From CALKWS01 sp051020515 (GTDB lineage Bacteria > Actinomycetota > Actinomycetes > Actinomycetales > Beutenbergiaceae), in the NCBI RefSeq assembly GCF_051020515.1, contig NZ_CP194857.1:1612001-1676000 (forward strand): a DNA stretch of 64,000 nt, written 5' to 3'. Below the pieces are notes generated by a model that saw only the letters and a program-made list of their open reading frames with translations, had not been told where the DNA came from and did no database searches. Each line of letters begins with the position of its first letter. Position 1 is the first letter of the stretch. This document shows positions 19,058-29,226 of the stretch, one piece after another. The position numbers and the translations under genes were made by a program.

Positions 19058-20398
19058 TCAGGTGTGCCAGGTGACTCCGGTGGGTGTGACGGTGGCGGTT
19101 AGGTCATTGCTGTGGACGTGGGTGTGGTGGCGTTGGCATAGCAGGGCTGCGTTGTCCAGGTTGGTGTGTCCGCCGTGGGCCCAGAACTGGACGTGGTGGG
19201 CTTGGCACCACTGAGCAGGGATGGTGCAGCCTGGGAATGAGCATCCCTTGTCGCGATGCCAGAGGGCTCGTTGTTGGGCGCGGGTGAACAGGCGCTCATC
19301 ACGGCCCTGGTCGAGGATTTCGCCCTCGGTGCCCAGCACTGCGGGGATGATCGAGGCATCGCAGGCCATGCGCCGCACGGTTTCCGGGGAGAGCACCTGC
19401 CCGGTCATCGTGATTCCGGCGCCGTTGGTCTTGGACTGTAGGTCACTGAGGGGGATGGTGATGAATACTTGGGCCTTGGTGGTCTGGGGGGTTCCCTCGG
19501 GGGCGGCTACGCCCCGTTGGATGATGGTGACCAGGGCGTCGGCCCGGCGGCGTGGTGCGCTGCGCGGATCGGGGGTGCCGTCCTCGGCCGGCTGCGGTTT
19601 GGACAGCGCTGACAAGGTGGCGTCGATGATGGCCGCCCCTTCGGGGTCGAGGAGGACCCGGTACTCGGTCATCCCGCCGGCTGCGGGCAGGGTGTAGAGG
19701 GCTCGGCGAGTTCGTTGCCCGTTCTCTTCGGCTTCCAAGTCCTTGGGTGGTTTGATGGTTCGCCGTGCCCGGCGCAGCAGGAGCGCCAGCTGCCGGTCGG
19801 TCCACCCGCATCGGCGCACCGGTGCCCCGCCTTCGGCGGCATCCCCGTCGTCGCCCCCGGCGTGGTTTTCGTCGTTCTTGTCGTTCTTCGGGTCCGAATG
19901 TTCGACCTGGTCGGTCGCGCCTTCGTTGATCGTCTTCATCGTGGTGGCAAGCGCCTCGGCCTCGGAGATCGGTTCCACCTCGTGGTGGAACTGAATGATC
20001 GCTGAGGCCTTGGAGGTGCTGATCAGCCCGGCATCGAACCCGGTCAGGGTGTTCTCCACACCGGGGGAGGGGTTGTTGATCGTTTCGGCGATGCGCGCGG
20101 TGTGGATCGCTTGCCCCCGCGGTGGCGCCGGGGCGTACTGGCTGGCCACCTTGACCAGGTAGTCCACCGCCGTCATTCCCTGGCCTGCGGGCAACCCGCG
20201 AGAGATCGCTTCGGCCGCGGCGTGTGCCTCCAGCCGGGCCACCTCGTGACGAATCCGACCCGCCTGCGCCAGCGCCTCGCCCAGGTCTGACTCACCCACC
20301 CGCCACCACCCACCGGCAGCAATCTCGCCAACGACCGAGGCGACCTGAGCCAACGCGGCCGGTGCCTGGATCATCGGTGGGACCTGGGTGATGGACAT
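19058..20398 (-). CDS. DUF222 / HNH endonuclease-domain protein (13E12-repeat-like)
   Basis: The 446-residue protein has an N-terminal helical DUF222 region (about residues 20-310) and a C-terminal HNH domain from about 380. The HNH domain has zinc-binding CSFPGC, the AHH core in WCQAHHVQFWAHGGHTNLDN, and CQRHHTHVH. Such proteins are abundant and often multicopy in actinobacteria; in M. tuberculosis they are called 13E12 repeats. They are often found with mobile DNA, although no mobile element is visible here. Activity is unproven. A candidate LexA box lies just upstream of its ATG. Confidence 0.9.
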   Translation of the reverse strand: MSITQVPPMIQAPAALAQVASVVGEIAAGGWWRVGESDLGEALAQAGRIRHEVARLEAHAAAEAISRGLPAGQGMTAVDYLVKVASQYAPAPPRGQAIHTARIAETINNPSPGVENTLTGFDAGLISTSKASAIIQFHHEVEPISEAEALATTMKTINEGATDQVEHSDPKNDKNDENHAGGDDGDAAEGGAPVRRCGWTDRQLALLLRRARRTIKPPKDLEAEENGQRTRRALYTLPAAGGMTEYRVLLDPEGAAIIDATLSALSKPQPAEDGTPDPRSAPRRRADALVTIIQRGVAAPEGTPQTTKAQVFITIPLSDLQSKTNGAGITMTGQVLSPETVRRMACDASIIPAVLGTEGEILDQGRDERLFTRAQQRALWHRDKGCSFPGCTIPAQWCQAHHVQFWAHGGHTNLDNAALLCQRHHTHVHSNDLTATVTPTGVTWHT

Positions 20399-20419
20399 GA
20401 GTCGAACCTACAACCCACC

Positions 20420-20435
20420 TCCGACAAACGTTCGA
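20420..20435 (-). promoter_or_regulatory. Candidate LexA (SOS) box upstream of the DUF222-HNH gene
   Basis: On the minus strand the 16 bases begin with a perfect TCGAAC half-site, a 4-base spacer, then GTCGGA, which matches 4 of 6 positions of the second half GTTCGA. The site ends 22 bases before the start codon. Actinobacterial LexA recognises TCGAAC-N4-GTTCGA. The imperfect right half keeps confidence moderate. Confidence 0.4.
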
Positions 20436-20734
20436 ATCGTTTTGGCGCTGTGGATAGCTACGCGGGTACGCCCGGCCTGGGGATAACTGTGCAGTTGACC
20501 GCTCGGGTGAGAGACCGGGAGGTCGCCGACCCCCGCCTCAGGGCTCTCGTCATCGGGCTCGGCCACCGACGCCGGACAGGACGCGTGCACCCAGTCGAGG
20601 AGGGTTGAGGTAGCCACTCGGGCCACAAGGCCCCGGTCCCCCGAGAGGCCGGGCCTTCCTCCATCCTCACAGCACACCGAGTACCGTTCGCTGCACGGGT
20701 CGGCTGCCCGCCCGGGTCGGTCACCTACGGCAAG
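20436..20734. other. Noncoding gap between the HNH and LppM genes
   Basis: The combined gene-free stretch from 20399 to 20734 holds the candidate LexA site and the HNH promoter region at its left end. The remainder shows no recognisable gene. Two open frames of under 90 codons on the minus strand have no family features and unlikely composition, so I left them out. Confidence 0.5.
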
Positions 20735-21411
20735 TCAGTGCTGCTCGCCCGCTGCCTGCCGCCGTCGTCGGCTGATGACGAGCCAGAGGCCGGTCCCCAC
20801 CAGCAGCAGCCCGAACAGCAGCACCGGAACCGGAACCGGTAGGGAGAAGCCGCTGCCTGCGTGGTGGCGAAGAGGGTGTCATCACCGGGCTCCAGGTCCC
20901 AGGAGACGGTGCGGCCCACCAGGGTGCCGTCGTGGTCGGTGACAGCCTCCGGGAAGGTCACCGACAAGTCGATCATCCACGGCGTGGCGACCTGATCGTC
21001 CTCCTCGGCGCCGTCCGGTGCGGTGAGGTCGAGGTCACCGAACCGGCCGGCCACGATGTGTCCGTCCTCCTCGGCGGCGACGATCAGTGCGCCGGAGGTG
21101 GACTCCTCGATCCGCTCGATCGGCACGTCCGTCAGCGTTAACGTGGCCCCGATGTACTCGCCGTCCTCGAACGGCTCCGCGGCGATGCCGGCATCCGGGG
21201 CCGCGGCGATCTCCTCGTCCAGGATGCGCTGCAGCGCGTAGGGATCCTGACCATTGGCCTCGGCCCAGGCCTGGCTGACGGCGACCACAACGTCACCGGA
21301 GAGGGTGTCATCGGTGCTGATGGTCACCCCGCCGTCCAGCCGCACGCAGCCGGTGAGCACCACGAGCGCGAGCAGGACTGCGCCTACCGGGCGCCAGATC
21401 CACGAAGTCAT
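20735..21411 (-). CDS. LppM-family lipoprotein, frameshift near C-terminus
   Basis: A signal peptide with lipobox VVLTGC gives an acylated Cys at residue 22. The LppM domain follows: CVRLDGGVTISTDDTLSGDV, a region of about 160 residues. After ATTQA the frame is lost; the other frame continues with SLPVPVPVLLFGLLLVGTGL, a membrane helix, then a basic tail ISRRRRQAAG and a stop at 20735. One base error near 20851-20862 explains this. Restored, it is an extracytoplasmic lipoprotein with a C-terminal membrane anchor, as in M. tuberculosis LppM. It is 30 bases downstream of the phosphoketolase gene. Function is unknown. Confidence 0.8.
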
Positions 21412-21441
21412 TCCTCGAGTGTGCCATCGTGCGGCGACGGC

Positions 21442-23941
21442 TCAGCCGTGGTCCGCGCCGGTATCGGTCGCAGCCGCTTGGGCGTTCGAGCCGGAGACGG
21501 TGCCCGAGTCGGCCGCGTCCGGCCACACCCAGTCGGCTACCTCGGGGATGTCCACACCGTGGTCGCGGGTGTACTGCCGGGCCTTCAGGCGGGCATCGCC
21601 CATCTCCTGGCGCAATCCGGCGTACCGGCTGCCCAACTGCGGCACCCGGTCGATCACGTCCATCACCAGGTGGTAGCGGTCCAAGTCGTTCAGCATCACC
21701 ATGTCGAACGGTGTGGTGGTGGTGCCCTCCTCCTTGTATCCGCGCACGTGCAGGTTCGGGTGGTTCGTGCGCCGGTAGGTCAGTCGATGGATCAGCCACG
21801 GGTAGCCGTGGTAGGCGAAGAGGATCGGCTTGTCCTTGGTGAACACCGTGTCGAAGTCGCGATCGGACATCCCGTGCGAGTGCTCCCGGTCATCCTGCAG
21901 GCGCATCAGGTCCACCACGTTCACCACCCGCACCTTCAGGTCCGGCAGGTACTCGCGCAGCAGGCCGGCCGCAGCCAGGGTCTCGATGGTGGGAATGTCC
22001 CCGGCGCAGGCCAGCACCACGTCCGGGTCCTGCCCTTCCACCTCGGAGCCGGCCCAGTCCCACACCCCCACGCCGCGGGCGCAGTGGGCGATCGCGGCCT
22101 CCATGTCCAGCCACTGCGGACCGGGTTGCTTGCCGGCCACCACCACGTTGACGAAGTCCCGGGTGCCCAGGATCTGGTCGTAGACGCTCAGCAACGTGTT
22201 CGCGTCCGGTGGCAGGTACACCCGTACCACCTCCGCCTTCTTGTTCATCACATGGTCGATGAAGCCGGGGTCCTGGTGGGAGAAGCCGTTGTGGTCCTGG
22301 CGCCACACGTGCGAGGACAGCAGGTAGTTCAGCGACGGTATCGGTGCCCGCCAGGGGATCTCCTGGGTGACCTTGAGCCACTTGGCGTGTTGGTTGAACA
22401 TCGAGTCGACGATGTGGATGAACGCCTCGTAGGAGTTCAGCATCCCGTGCCGGCCGCTCAGCAGGTAGCCCTCCAGCCATCCCTGGCACATGTGCTCCGA
22501 CAGCATCTCCACCACCCGGCCGCTGGGTGCCAGATCATCGTCCTCATCGATGTCGCGGTACTCGGCGTTCCACTGCTTCGCGGTGACGTCGTAGACCCCC
22601 GATAGCCGGTTCGAGGCCGTCTCGTCCGGGCCGAAGATGCGGAAGTTGTCCGGGTTGGCCCGGATCACCTCGGTCAGCCACCGTCCCAGCACCTTGGTGG
22701 GCTCGTCGATGCGCGCGCCGGGGGCGGGAACGTCGACGGCGAAATCGCGGTGATCGGGCAGGCGCAGGTCGCGCAGCAGGAGCCCGCCGTTGGCATGGGG
22801 GTTGCCGCTCATCCGTTGTCGCCCCTGCGGGCAGAGGCCGGTGATGTCCGACGACGGAGCACCGTCGTCGTCGAACAGGTCGCCCGGGTGGTACGAACGC
22901 AACCATTCTTCGAGCAGGCGCAGGTGCTCGTCGTCGTCGCGGGCCTTCGCCAGGGGCACCTGGTGGGAACGCCAGGATCCCTCGACCACGTTGCCGTCGA
23001 CCGTGACCGGTCCGGTCCATCCCTTGGGCGTGCGCAGGATGATCATCGGCCACGCGGGGCGGGCCTCATCGCCCTCGGCGGCGCGGGCCTTGATGTCGGC
23101 GATCTCATCCAGCACGCCGTCGAGTAGTTCGGCGTAGCGGCGGTGCGTGTCGGCGACCGGTTCGTCATCGAACCCGGCGGTGAACAGGTGCGGGTTGTGT
23201 CCGTATCCGCGCATCAGTTCCAACAACTCGGTCTCCCCGATGCGGTCCAGCACGGTCGGGTTGGCGATCTTGAAACCGTTGAGATGCAGGATCGGCAGCA
23301 CCACCCCGTCGGTGCGCGGGTTGAGGAACTTGTTGCCGTGCCAACTGGTGGCCAGTGGTCCGGGTCTCGGCCTCACCGTCGCCGACGACGGTGACCACCA
23401 GCAGATCGGGATTGTCGAATGCGGCGCCGTAGGCATGGGAGAGCGAATAGCCCAACTCGCCGCCCTCGTTGATCGACCCGGGAACATCGGCAGCGACGTG
23501 ACTGGGCACCCCGCCGGGGAAGGAGAACTGCTTGAACAACCGGCGCATGCCCTCGGTGTCCTGGGTGACGTCGGAGTAGGCCTCGGTCCAGGTGCCCTCC
23601 AGGTAGGAGGCGGAGACCAGGGCAGGCCCGCCGTGACCGGGACCGGTGACGTAGATGGCGTCCAGGGCCCGGTCGATGATGGCGCGGTTCATGTGCGCGT
23701 AGGTGAACGTCAGGCCCGGGGTGGTGCCCCAGTGGCCGAGCAGCCGCGGCTTGATGTGCTCGGGTTGCAACGGCTCGTCCAGGAGCGGGTTGGCCATCAG
23801 GTAGATCTGTCCGACCGACAGGTAGTTCGCGGCCCGCCACCACCGGTGCAGGGTGTTCAGACTGTCCTCGTTCACCTCCGTGGTGCTGCGGGGCCAGGCC
23901 GGAGCGGCAGGAGGTCGCGAGGTCTCAGCAGTGGTACCCAT
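21442..23941 (-). CDS. Phosphoketolase (xylulose 5-P / fructose 6-P), one frameshift
   Basis: This ThDP enzyme cleaves xylulose 5-phosphate (or fructose 6-phosphate) to acetyl phosphate and an aldose phosphate. Hallmarks include RWWRAANYLSVGQIYLMANP, LGHWGTTPGLTFTYAHMNR, GPGHGGPALVSASYLEGT and the ThDP-binding GDGEAET. The frame breaks near 23362-23364, where one extra C interrupts GEAETGPLATSWHGNKF; removing it yields about 832 residues, the usual size. ATG 23941 is preferred, with GTG 23956 possible. It precedes lppM and follows an ASRT-like gene. Acetate kinase or phosphotransacetylase is not in the window. Confidence 0.93.
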
Positions 23942-24071
23942 CTGCCCAGCGTGCACCGTGGCGCGCGGACGCGCCAGGGGGCGGCAGTACCCGGGGCCCT
24001 TGCAGCGCCTTGCGACGCCAGGGGGCGGAGGAACACCGGACCGTGGGGATGCCGGGAGCGACCACTTGGCC

Positions 24072-24449
24072 CTAGCCGGTTCCGTACCCCTGCATCGCCG
24101 ACACCGTCAGGCCGTCGCGACGGGTGTCGGTGCGCACCACCTGGGCTACCACCGGGTGCTCGGTGCGCACGATCAACCCGTAGGGGACCCCCAGCGGAAC
24201 CGGCACCGGGTCGAACAGGTCGTTGATCCGCACATGCCGCACCCGCCGCGCACCGACCGCCAGGGTGAACGGCCCCAATGGGTCCTCATCGGCCCGCAGC
24301 ACCTCGATCTCGGCGGTGGCGTCCTGCGGCCCGGGGTTGAGCAGGCACAACTCCTCACGGCTGGTGAACTCCGGCTCCGCCCCGGTGCCGGTGGCCGGGA
24401 TGCACCCGGCCGGGAAGACCCAGATGCGATGCCCCAACTGCTCGGTCAT
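24072..24449 (-). CDS. Sensory-rhodopsin-transducer-like (ASRT, PF07100-type) protein
   Basis: The 125-residue protein starts with an ATG overlapping the upstream stop (ATGA). It resembles the Anabaena sensory rhodopsin transducer family: RIWVFPAGCIPA near residues 8-19, EELCLLNPGPQDATAEI, VRHVRINDLFDP, a core PLGVPYGLIVRTEHPVVAQ, and a C-terminal TDTRRDGLTVSAMQGY. The family fold is a small beta-sandwich, and structural work has suggested carbohydrate binding. No rhodopsin gene is in the window, so a light-signalling role is unlikely; the neighbours are a sugar-lactone oxidase and phosphoketolase. Family call is from recognised pattern only. Confidence 0.75.
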   Translation of the reverse strand: MTEQLGHRIWVFPAGCIPATGTGAEPEFTSREELCLLNPGPQDATAEIEVLRADEDPLGPFTLAVGARRVRHVRINDLFDPVPVPLGVPYGLIVRTEHPVVAQVVRTDTRRDGLTVSAMQGYGTG

Positions 24450-25771
24450 GACTGGCCCCCGTTCGCGCCGTCCTGGTCCTGCTCCAGCAACGAACGCAGG
24501 TAGTCGTTCATCAGCACCCCGTCCGGGTCGTGCCGGCGCCGGATCTGCTGGAAGTGTTGCCACTGCGGGTACATCGGTGCCAGGTGGGTGGCCGTGCGGG
24601 AGTGCTTCTTGCCCCAGTGCGGGCGACCGCCGTAATCCAGCAGCAACGGTTCCATGTCCGCGAAGTAGGGGTCCTCGGGCAGGTCGGCGTTGTGCAGCAG
24701 GGCGATGCTCATCGAATCGTGCCCGGTGGCATTGGACAGCATCAGGTCATCGGCCGCGATGGTGCGTACCAGAACCCGCCAGGCCACGTGGTGACGGTGG
24801 CGGGACTTGATGCGTTCCCGCACCGCCTGGAACACGTCCATGCCGACCTCCAACGGGAACAGGTACTCCATCTCATCGAAGCGCAACGGGGGCACGGTCG
24901 GGATGATCTCGTGGCTGGGGCCGGTCTGCTCGGTCACCACGTGGGCGTCTGCCGGCATCACGGAGGCGGTGTGCTCGGGCAGGTTCAGCGTGCGCACCTT
25001 GACCTCGTCCCTGCGGGGGTACCAGTAGATGTCGGCGTTGCGGTTGGTCAGGGACAACTCCAGGAAGTGGTCGATGGCCCACTCCGCGCCCGCGCTCCAC
25101 TCCAGGCGGCGCAGGTCGTACTCGGGGGTGGCGCGGATGGTCACCGCCGTCATTACCCCGATCGTGCCCAGCGACACCCCGATCGCCCGCAGCAGCGCAT
25201 CCTCGGTGCGACCCGCGCCGGCCCCTGCCCTGGCGATGCCGTCGTCACCGCCGACCGGGCGGCTGCCCGGCGGCGGCGCGGTGGCCGGGGACGCGTCGTC
25301 GTCGAACCCGAAGTCGAGCACCTCCCCGGTCCCGGTGACCATCCGCCCGCCGGCCAACAGGGTGGACAGGTTGCCGAACTGGAGCCCGGTGCCGTGGGTG
25401 CCGGTGCCGATCGCCCCGGCCAGGGTCTGGTAGGACACGTCGCCGAAGTTCTCCATCGCCAGGCCCACCTGCGCCAACTCCGCACCCGCCTGGTCCAGGG
25501 TGGTGCCCGCGCCGAGTCGGGCCAGGCCGGCCTCGGTGTCGTGATCGATGAGTCCGGATAGGCCGTCCAGGGACACCAGGACGTCCTCGGAGGCGATCAG
25601 CGGTGTGGAGGAGTGCCCGCTCCCGCGGGGCCGGACGGTGTGACCGTGTTCGCGGGCCCGGCCGATGATGCGGGCGAGTTCACCCTCGTCCGCGGGTTCG
25701 AGGTGCCGGCCGGGGGTGAACCGGACAGAGCCGGACCAGGTGCGGTACTCCCGCGCGGCGGCCTCATCCAT
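24446..25771 (-). CDS. FAD-linked sugar-lactone oxidase (L-gulono/D-arabinono-1,4-lactone oxidase type)
   Basis: The protein (441 residues from ATG 25771; GTG 25795 is possible) has an N-terminal FAD-binding PCMH domain. It includes RGSGHSSTPL near residues 50-60, where the GHS stretch contacts FAD, and QTLAGAIGTGTHGTG near 113-127. The C-terminal ALO domain includes HWGKKHSR near residue 391, conserved for this group. It oxidises an aldono-lactone or sugar alcohol. Actinobacterial relatives include alditol oxidase and Rv1771 gulonolactone dehydrogenase; the substrate is unresolved. It is divergent from clpB and overlaps the ASRT-like gene. Confidence 0.87.
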   Translation of the reverse strand: MDEAAAREYRTWSGSVRFTPGRHLEPADEGELARIIGRAREHGHTVRPRGSGHSSTPLIASEDVLVSLDGLSGLIDHDTEAGLARLGAGTTLDQAGAELAQVGLAMENFGDVSYQTLAGAIGTGTHGTGLQFGNLSTLLAGGRMVTGTGEVLDFGFDDDASPATAPPPGSRPVGGDDGIARAGAGAGRTEDALLRAIGVSLGTIGVMTAVTIRATPEYDLRRLEWSAGAEWAIDHFLELSLTNRNADIYWYPRRDEVKVRTLNLPEHTASVMPADAHVVTEQTGPSHEIIPTVPPLRFDEMEYLFPLEVGMDVFQAVRERIKSRHRHHVAWRVLVRTIAADDLMLSNATGHDSMSIALLHNADLPEDPYFADMEPLLLDYGGRPHWGKKHSRTATHLAPMYPQWQHFQQIRRRHDPDGVLMNDYLRSLLEQDQDGANGGQS

Positions 25772-25845
25772 GACTTTCACGTTAGGTGCCCGCACCTGCC
25801 GGCGCCACTTGCGCAGGCGGCTTCAGGAGGATGCCTGCCGGCCAC

Positions 25846-25866
25846 CCTGAGCGGAATAGACTCAAC
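25846..25866. promoter_or_regulatory. HAIR-like HspR operator upstream of clpB
   Basis: CCTGAGC-N7-ACTCAAC matches the HAIR consensus CTTGAGT-N7-ACTCAAG at 11 of 14 arm positions with the correct spacer. It shares AATAG-ACTCAA with operator 1 of the dnaK operon. It lies 54 bases upstream of the clpB start and is consistent with HspR control of clpB, known in Streptomyces and mycobacteria. Confidence 0.65.
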
Positions 25867-25920
25867 TTCGCTGGAGTTGTCCCTTATGGACCCTGATACT
25901 GCTCGCGGAGGAAGCGAACT

Positions 25921-28517
25921 TTGGACACTCAACTCACCACCAAGTCCCAGGAGGCGCTGTCGGCAGCCGTCCGCAACGCCTCGGCCGCCGGTCACGCCCA
26001 GGTCGAGCCCGCCCACGTGCTGGCCGCCCTGCTCGCCCAGGAGGACGGGATCGCCGTCGCGCTGTTGAACGCCCTGGGGGTCGCTCCGGCCATGGTCGCC
26101 GGGCGCACCGAAGGTGTGCTCACGGGCATGCCCGCGGCCTCGGGATCTTCGGTCAACCAGCCCCAGGTGTCTCGCGGCCTGGCCACGGTGATGAAGACCG
26201 CCGGCGAGGAGGCCAAGGCGCTGGGGGATGAGTTCGTCTCCACCGAGCACCTGCTCATGGCCCTGGCGACCGACTCCGGCAACGCCGGTGAGGTGCTGCG
26301 TTCCATGGGTGCCAACCGCGACGCGCTGGCGGCCACGCTGCCGAACGTGCGGGGTTCGGCAGGGTCACCACAGCGGACCCCGAGGGCACCTTCCAAGCCC
26401 TGGAGAAGTACGGCACCGACCTGACCGCCGCCGCTCAGGAGGGGCGGATTGACCCGATCATCGGGCGCGACACCGAGATCCGCCGGGTGGTGCAGGTGCT
26501 CAGCCGGCGCACGAAGAACAACCCCGTCCTCATCGGGGAGGCCGGCGTCGGGAAGACCGCCGTGGTGGAGGGCCTGGCCCAGCGGATGGTCGACGGCGAC
26601 GTGCCCGCCTCCCTGCAGGGCAAGCGACTGATCTCCCTGGACCTGGGAGCGATGGTGGCCGGGGCGAAGTACCGCGGGGAGTTCGAGGAGCGCCTCAAGG
26701 CGGTGCTCGATGAGATCAAGGACTCCGACGGCGAGATCATCACGTTCATCGACGAACTGCACACCGTGGTCGGTGCCGGCGCCACGGGTGGAGACTCCAC
26801 CCTGGACGCGGGCAACATGCTCAAGCCGATGCTCGCCCGCGGAGAGTTGCGCATGGTCGGGGCCACCACGCTGGATGAGTACCGCGAGTCCATCGAGAAG
26901 GACGCCGCCCTGGAGCGCCGGTTCCAGCAGGTGTTCGTCGATGAGCCCTCGGTGCCGGACACGGTGGCGATCCTGCGCGGCATCGCGCCCAAGTACGAAG
27001 CCCACCACAAGGTGGAGATCGCCGATGGTGCCCTGGTGGCTGCGGCGTCGCTCTCGCACCGGTACATCACCGGACGGCAGCTGCCGGACAAGGCCATCGA
27101 CCTGGTCGATGAGGCCGCCTCCCAACTCCGGATGGAACTGGACTCCTCCCCGATGGAGATCGATGAACTCCAGCGGGCCGTGACCCGCCTGGAGATGGAG
27201 GAGTCCTACCTCTCCGACGCCGACAACGACGAGGCCTCCGCCGAGCGACTCGCGCAGTTGCGCGCCGATCTGGCCGACCGGCGGGAGGAACTGGTGGCCC
27301 TGACCACCCGGTGGGAGGCGGAGAAGGCCGGCCGTAACCGGGCCGGTGATCTGCGCGAGCGGCTGGACACGCTGCGCACCGAGGCGGCCCGCGCCGAGCG
27401 CGAGGGAGACCTGGAGACCGCCTCCCGGCTGCGTTACGGGGAGATCCCGGGCGTGGAACGCGAGATCGCCGAGGCCGAGGCCGAAGAGGCCGGCACCACC
27501 GAGCAGGCCCCGATGATCGCCGAGCGGGTGGGTCCCCAGGAGATCGCCGAGGTGGTCGCGGCCTGGACCGGGATCCCCACCGGCAAGCTGCTGGAGGGGG
27601 AGACCGAGAAGCTGCTGCACATGGAGGAGGTCATCGGCCAGCGTCTGGTGGGCCAGCGCGACGCCGTCGGAGCCGTCTCCGATGCGGTGCGCCGTTCCCG
27701 CGCCGGGGTGGCCGACCCCGACCGGCCCACCGGTTCGTTCCTGTTTCTCGGACCCACAGGTGTGGGTAAGACCGAAATGGCCAAGTCCCTGGCGGACTTC
27801 CTCTTCGACGACGAGCGCGCCATCGTGCGCATCGACATGAGCGAGTACTCCGAGAAGCACTCCGTGGCCCGCCTGGTCGGTGCCCCGCCCGGGTACGTGG
27901 GCTATGAGGAGGGTGGTCAGCTCACCGAGGCGGTGCGGCGCCGGCCCTACTCGGTGGTGCTGCTCGATGAGGTGGAGAAGGCCCACCCGGAGGTCTTCGA
28001 CATCCTGCTGCAGGTGCTCGACGACGGGCGCCTGACCGACGGTCAGGGCCGCACGGTGGACTTCCGCAACACCATCCTGGTGCTCACCTCCAACCTGGGA
28101 TCGCAGTTCCTGGTGGACCCGTCCCTGGACCCGGCGGCGAAGAAGGAATCGGTGATGACCGCCGTGCGGGCCTCGTTCAAGCCCGAGTTCCTCAACCGTC
28201 TCGATGAGATCGTCGTCTTCGACGCCCTGACCATCGATGAACTCGGCACCATCGTGGACCTGCAGGTGCGTCACCTGGCGGACCGTTTGGCCGACCGCCG
28301 GCTGCAGTTGGAGGTGACCCCCGCGGCGCGGGAGTGGCTGGCCCTGGAGGGCTACGATCCCGCCTACGGGGCCCGGCCGCTGCGCCGGCTCATCCAGCGT
28401 GAGATCGGGGACCCCCTGGCGAAGTTGCTGCTGGCCGGGGAGACGGTGGACGGGGATCGCGTCACGGTCGATCGCGCGCAGGAGACGAGCGCTGGCCTGG
28501 TGCTCACCAGCGACTGA
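25921..28517 (+). CDS. clpB: ATP-dependent disaggregase ClpB, one frameshift
   Basis: Hexameric Hsp100 that rescues aggregated protein with DnaK. It starts at TTG 25921 behind GCGGAGGAAG. The N domain DTQLTTKSQEALSAAVRN leads to about residue 147, where the frame breaks near 26360-26365 (a missing base before GGGTCACC). The second frame continues with Walker A GEAGVGKTA near 206, GAMVAGAKYRGEFEERLK, the coiled-coil M domain (about 410-525), second Walker A GPTGVGKTE near 611, and GAPPGYVGYEEGG. Restored length is 865 residues, typical for ClpB. Upstream HAIR site suggests HspR regulation. Confidence 0.96.
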
Positions 28518-28541
28518 CCACGGCGGACGATCGGTCGGACC

Positions 28542-29093
28542 TCACAGCGCTTCCGTGTGTAACTCCACGTCCCCGGCCGTGAAACTGCCGGTCAGGTGAT
28601 GGTCCGGCTCAACCGTGAGCAGGCACCGCATCATGCGATCCCCCTCCTCCCAGGAATCGGAGGTGGGGGAGACGGTGTGGGTGCGCAGCGCCGCGGTGTC
28701 GACCTCCTCCGGAACCACCTGGTAGGAGACCGGCAGGCAGTGCTCCTCGGCCTGCCGGGCGTAGGCGTAGCGACTGTCGAACTCCGCGTCGGTGATCTCC
28801 TCGGTGGCCACCACCTCGGCCTGGTGCGGCGCCGCGCACGGGACCTGGCGCAACAGATCGTCGTGCACGTACTCCAACGACTCCAGGCACGCCCCCAGGG
28901 CCAACCGCGTCTCGGGCACATCGACCGCGGTATCGGTGTCACCGGGTGCGAGTTCGTCCTGCCCGCTACGGGAGATCATGATGCCGGCGACCGCCGCCAG
29001 GGCGAGCACCGCCACGACCGCCACGACCGCCGCGGCGATCCGCGCTCGACGTCGTCCCTCGGTGCGCCCGGGTGCGTGCGGCGACGTGCTCAT
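28542..29093 (-). CDS. Membrane-anchored septum-formation-domain protein
   Basis: The protein has 183 residues from ATG 29093, with AGGG at suitable spacing. A short basic N-terminus (GRRRARI) precedes one membrane helix at about residues 19-43. The extracytoplasmic part has a Septum_form-like pattern: GACLESLEYVHDDLLRQVPC near 67-86, AAPHQAEVVATEEI, and later conserved Cys residues in EHCLPVSYQVVPEE and RMMRCLLTVE. Four Cys residues could form two disulfides. A paralogue with the same domain lies at 30200-31036, with the J-domain/NERD gene between. Function is unproven. Confidence 0.72.
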   Translation of the reverse strand: MSTSPHAPGRTEGRRRARIAAAVVAVVAVLALAAVAGIMISRSGQDELAPGDTDTAVDVPETRLALGACLESLEYVHDDLLRQVPCAAPHQAEVVATEEITDAEFDSRYAYARQAEEHCLPVSYQVVPEEVDTAALRTHTVSPTSDSWEEGDRMMRCLLTVEPDHHLTGSFTAGDVELHTEAL

Positions 29094-29226
29094 GGTCACG
29101 CACCCTATCGGCCGGTGCTGCCACGGCGGCAGCGCGGCGTCATCCCGGCGGCCGCGGGGACGGGGCGATGGAATGGGTGCCCACGCGGGTTAAGGTGTGC
29201 TGGTCCGTCTCCCGGAGGTTGCTGGC

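Noticed and set aside
20408..20724. Two short minus-strand open frames in the HNH/LppM gap
   Set aside because: No RBS of note, no recognisable domain, and they overlap each other and the probable promoter region.
26340..26490. Programmed ribosomal frameshifting in clpB and other broken genes
   Set aside because: No shared slippery heptamer or downstream structure is found at the break points. Both + and - one-base errors occur, which fits random sequence error.
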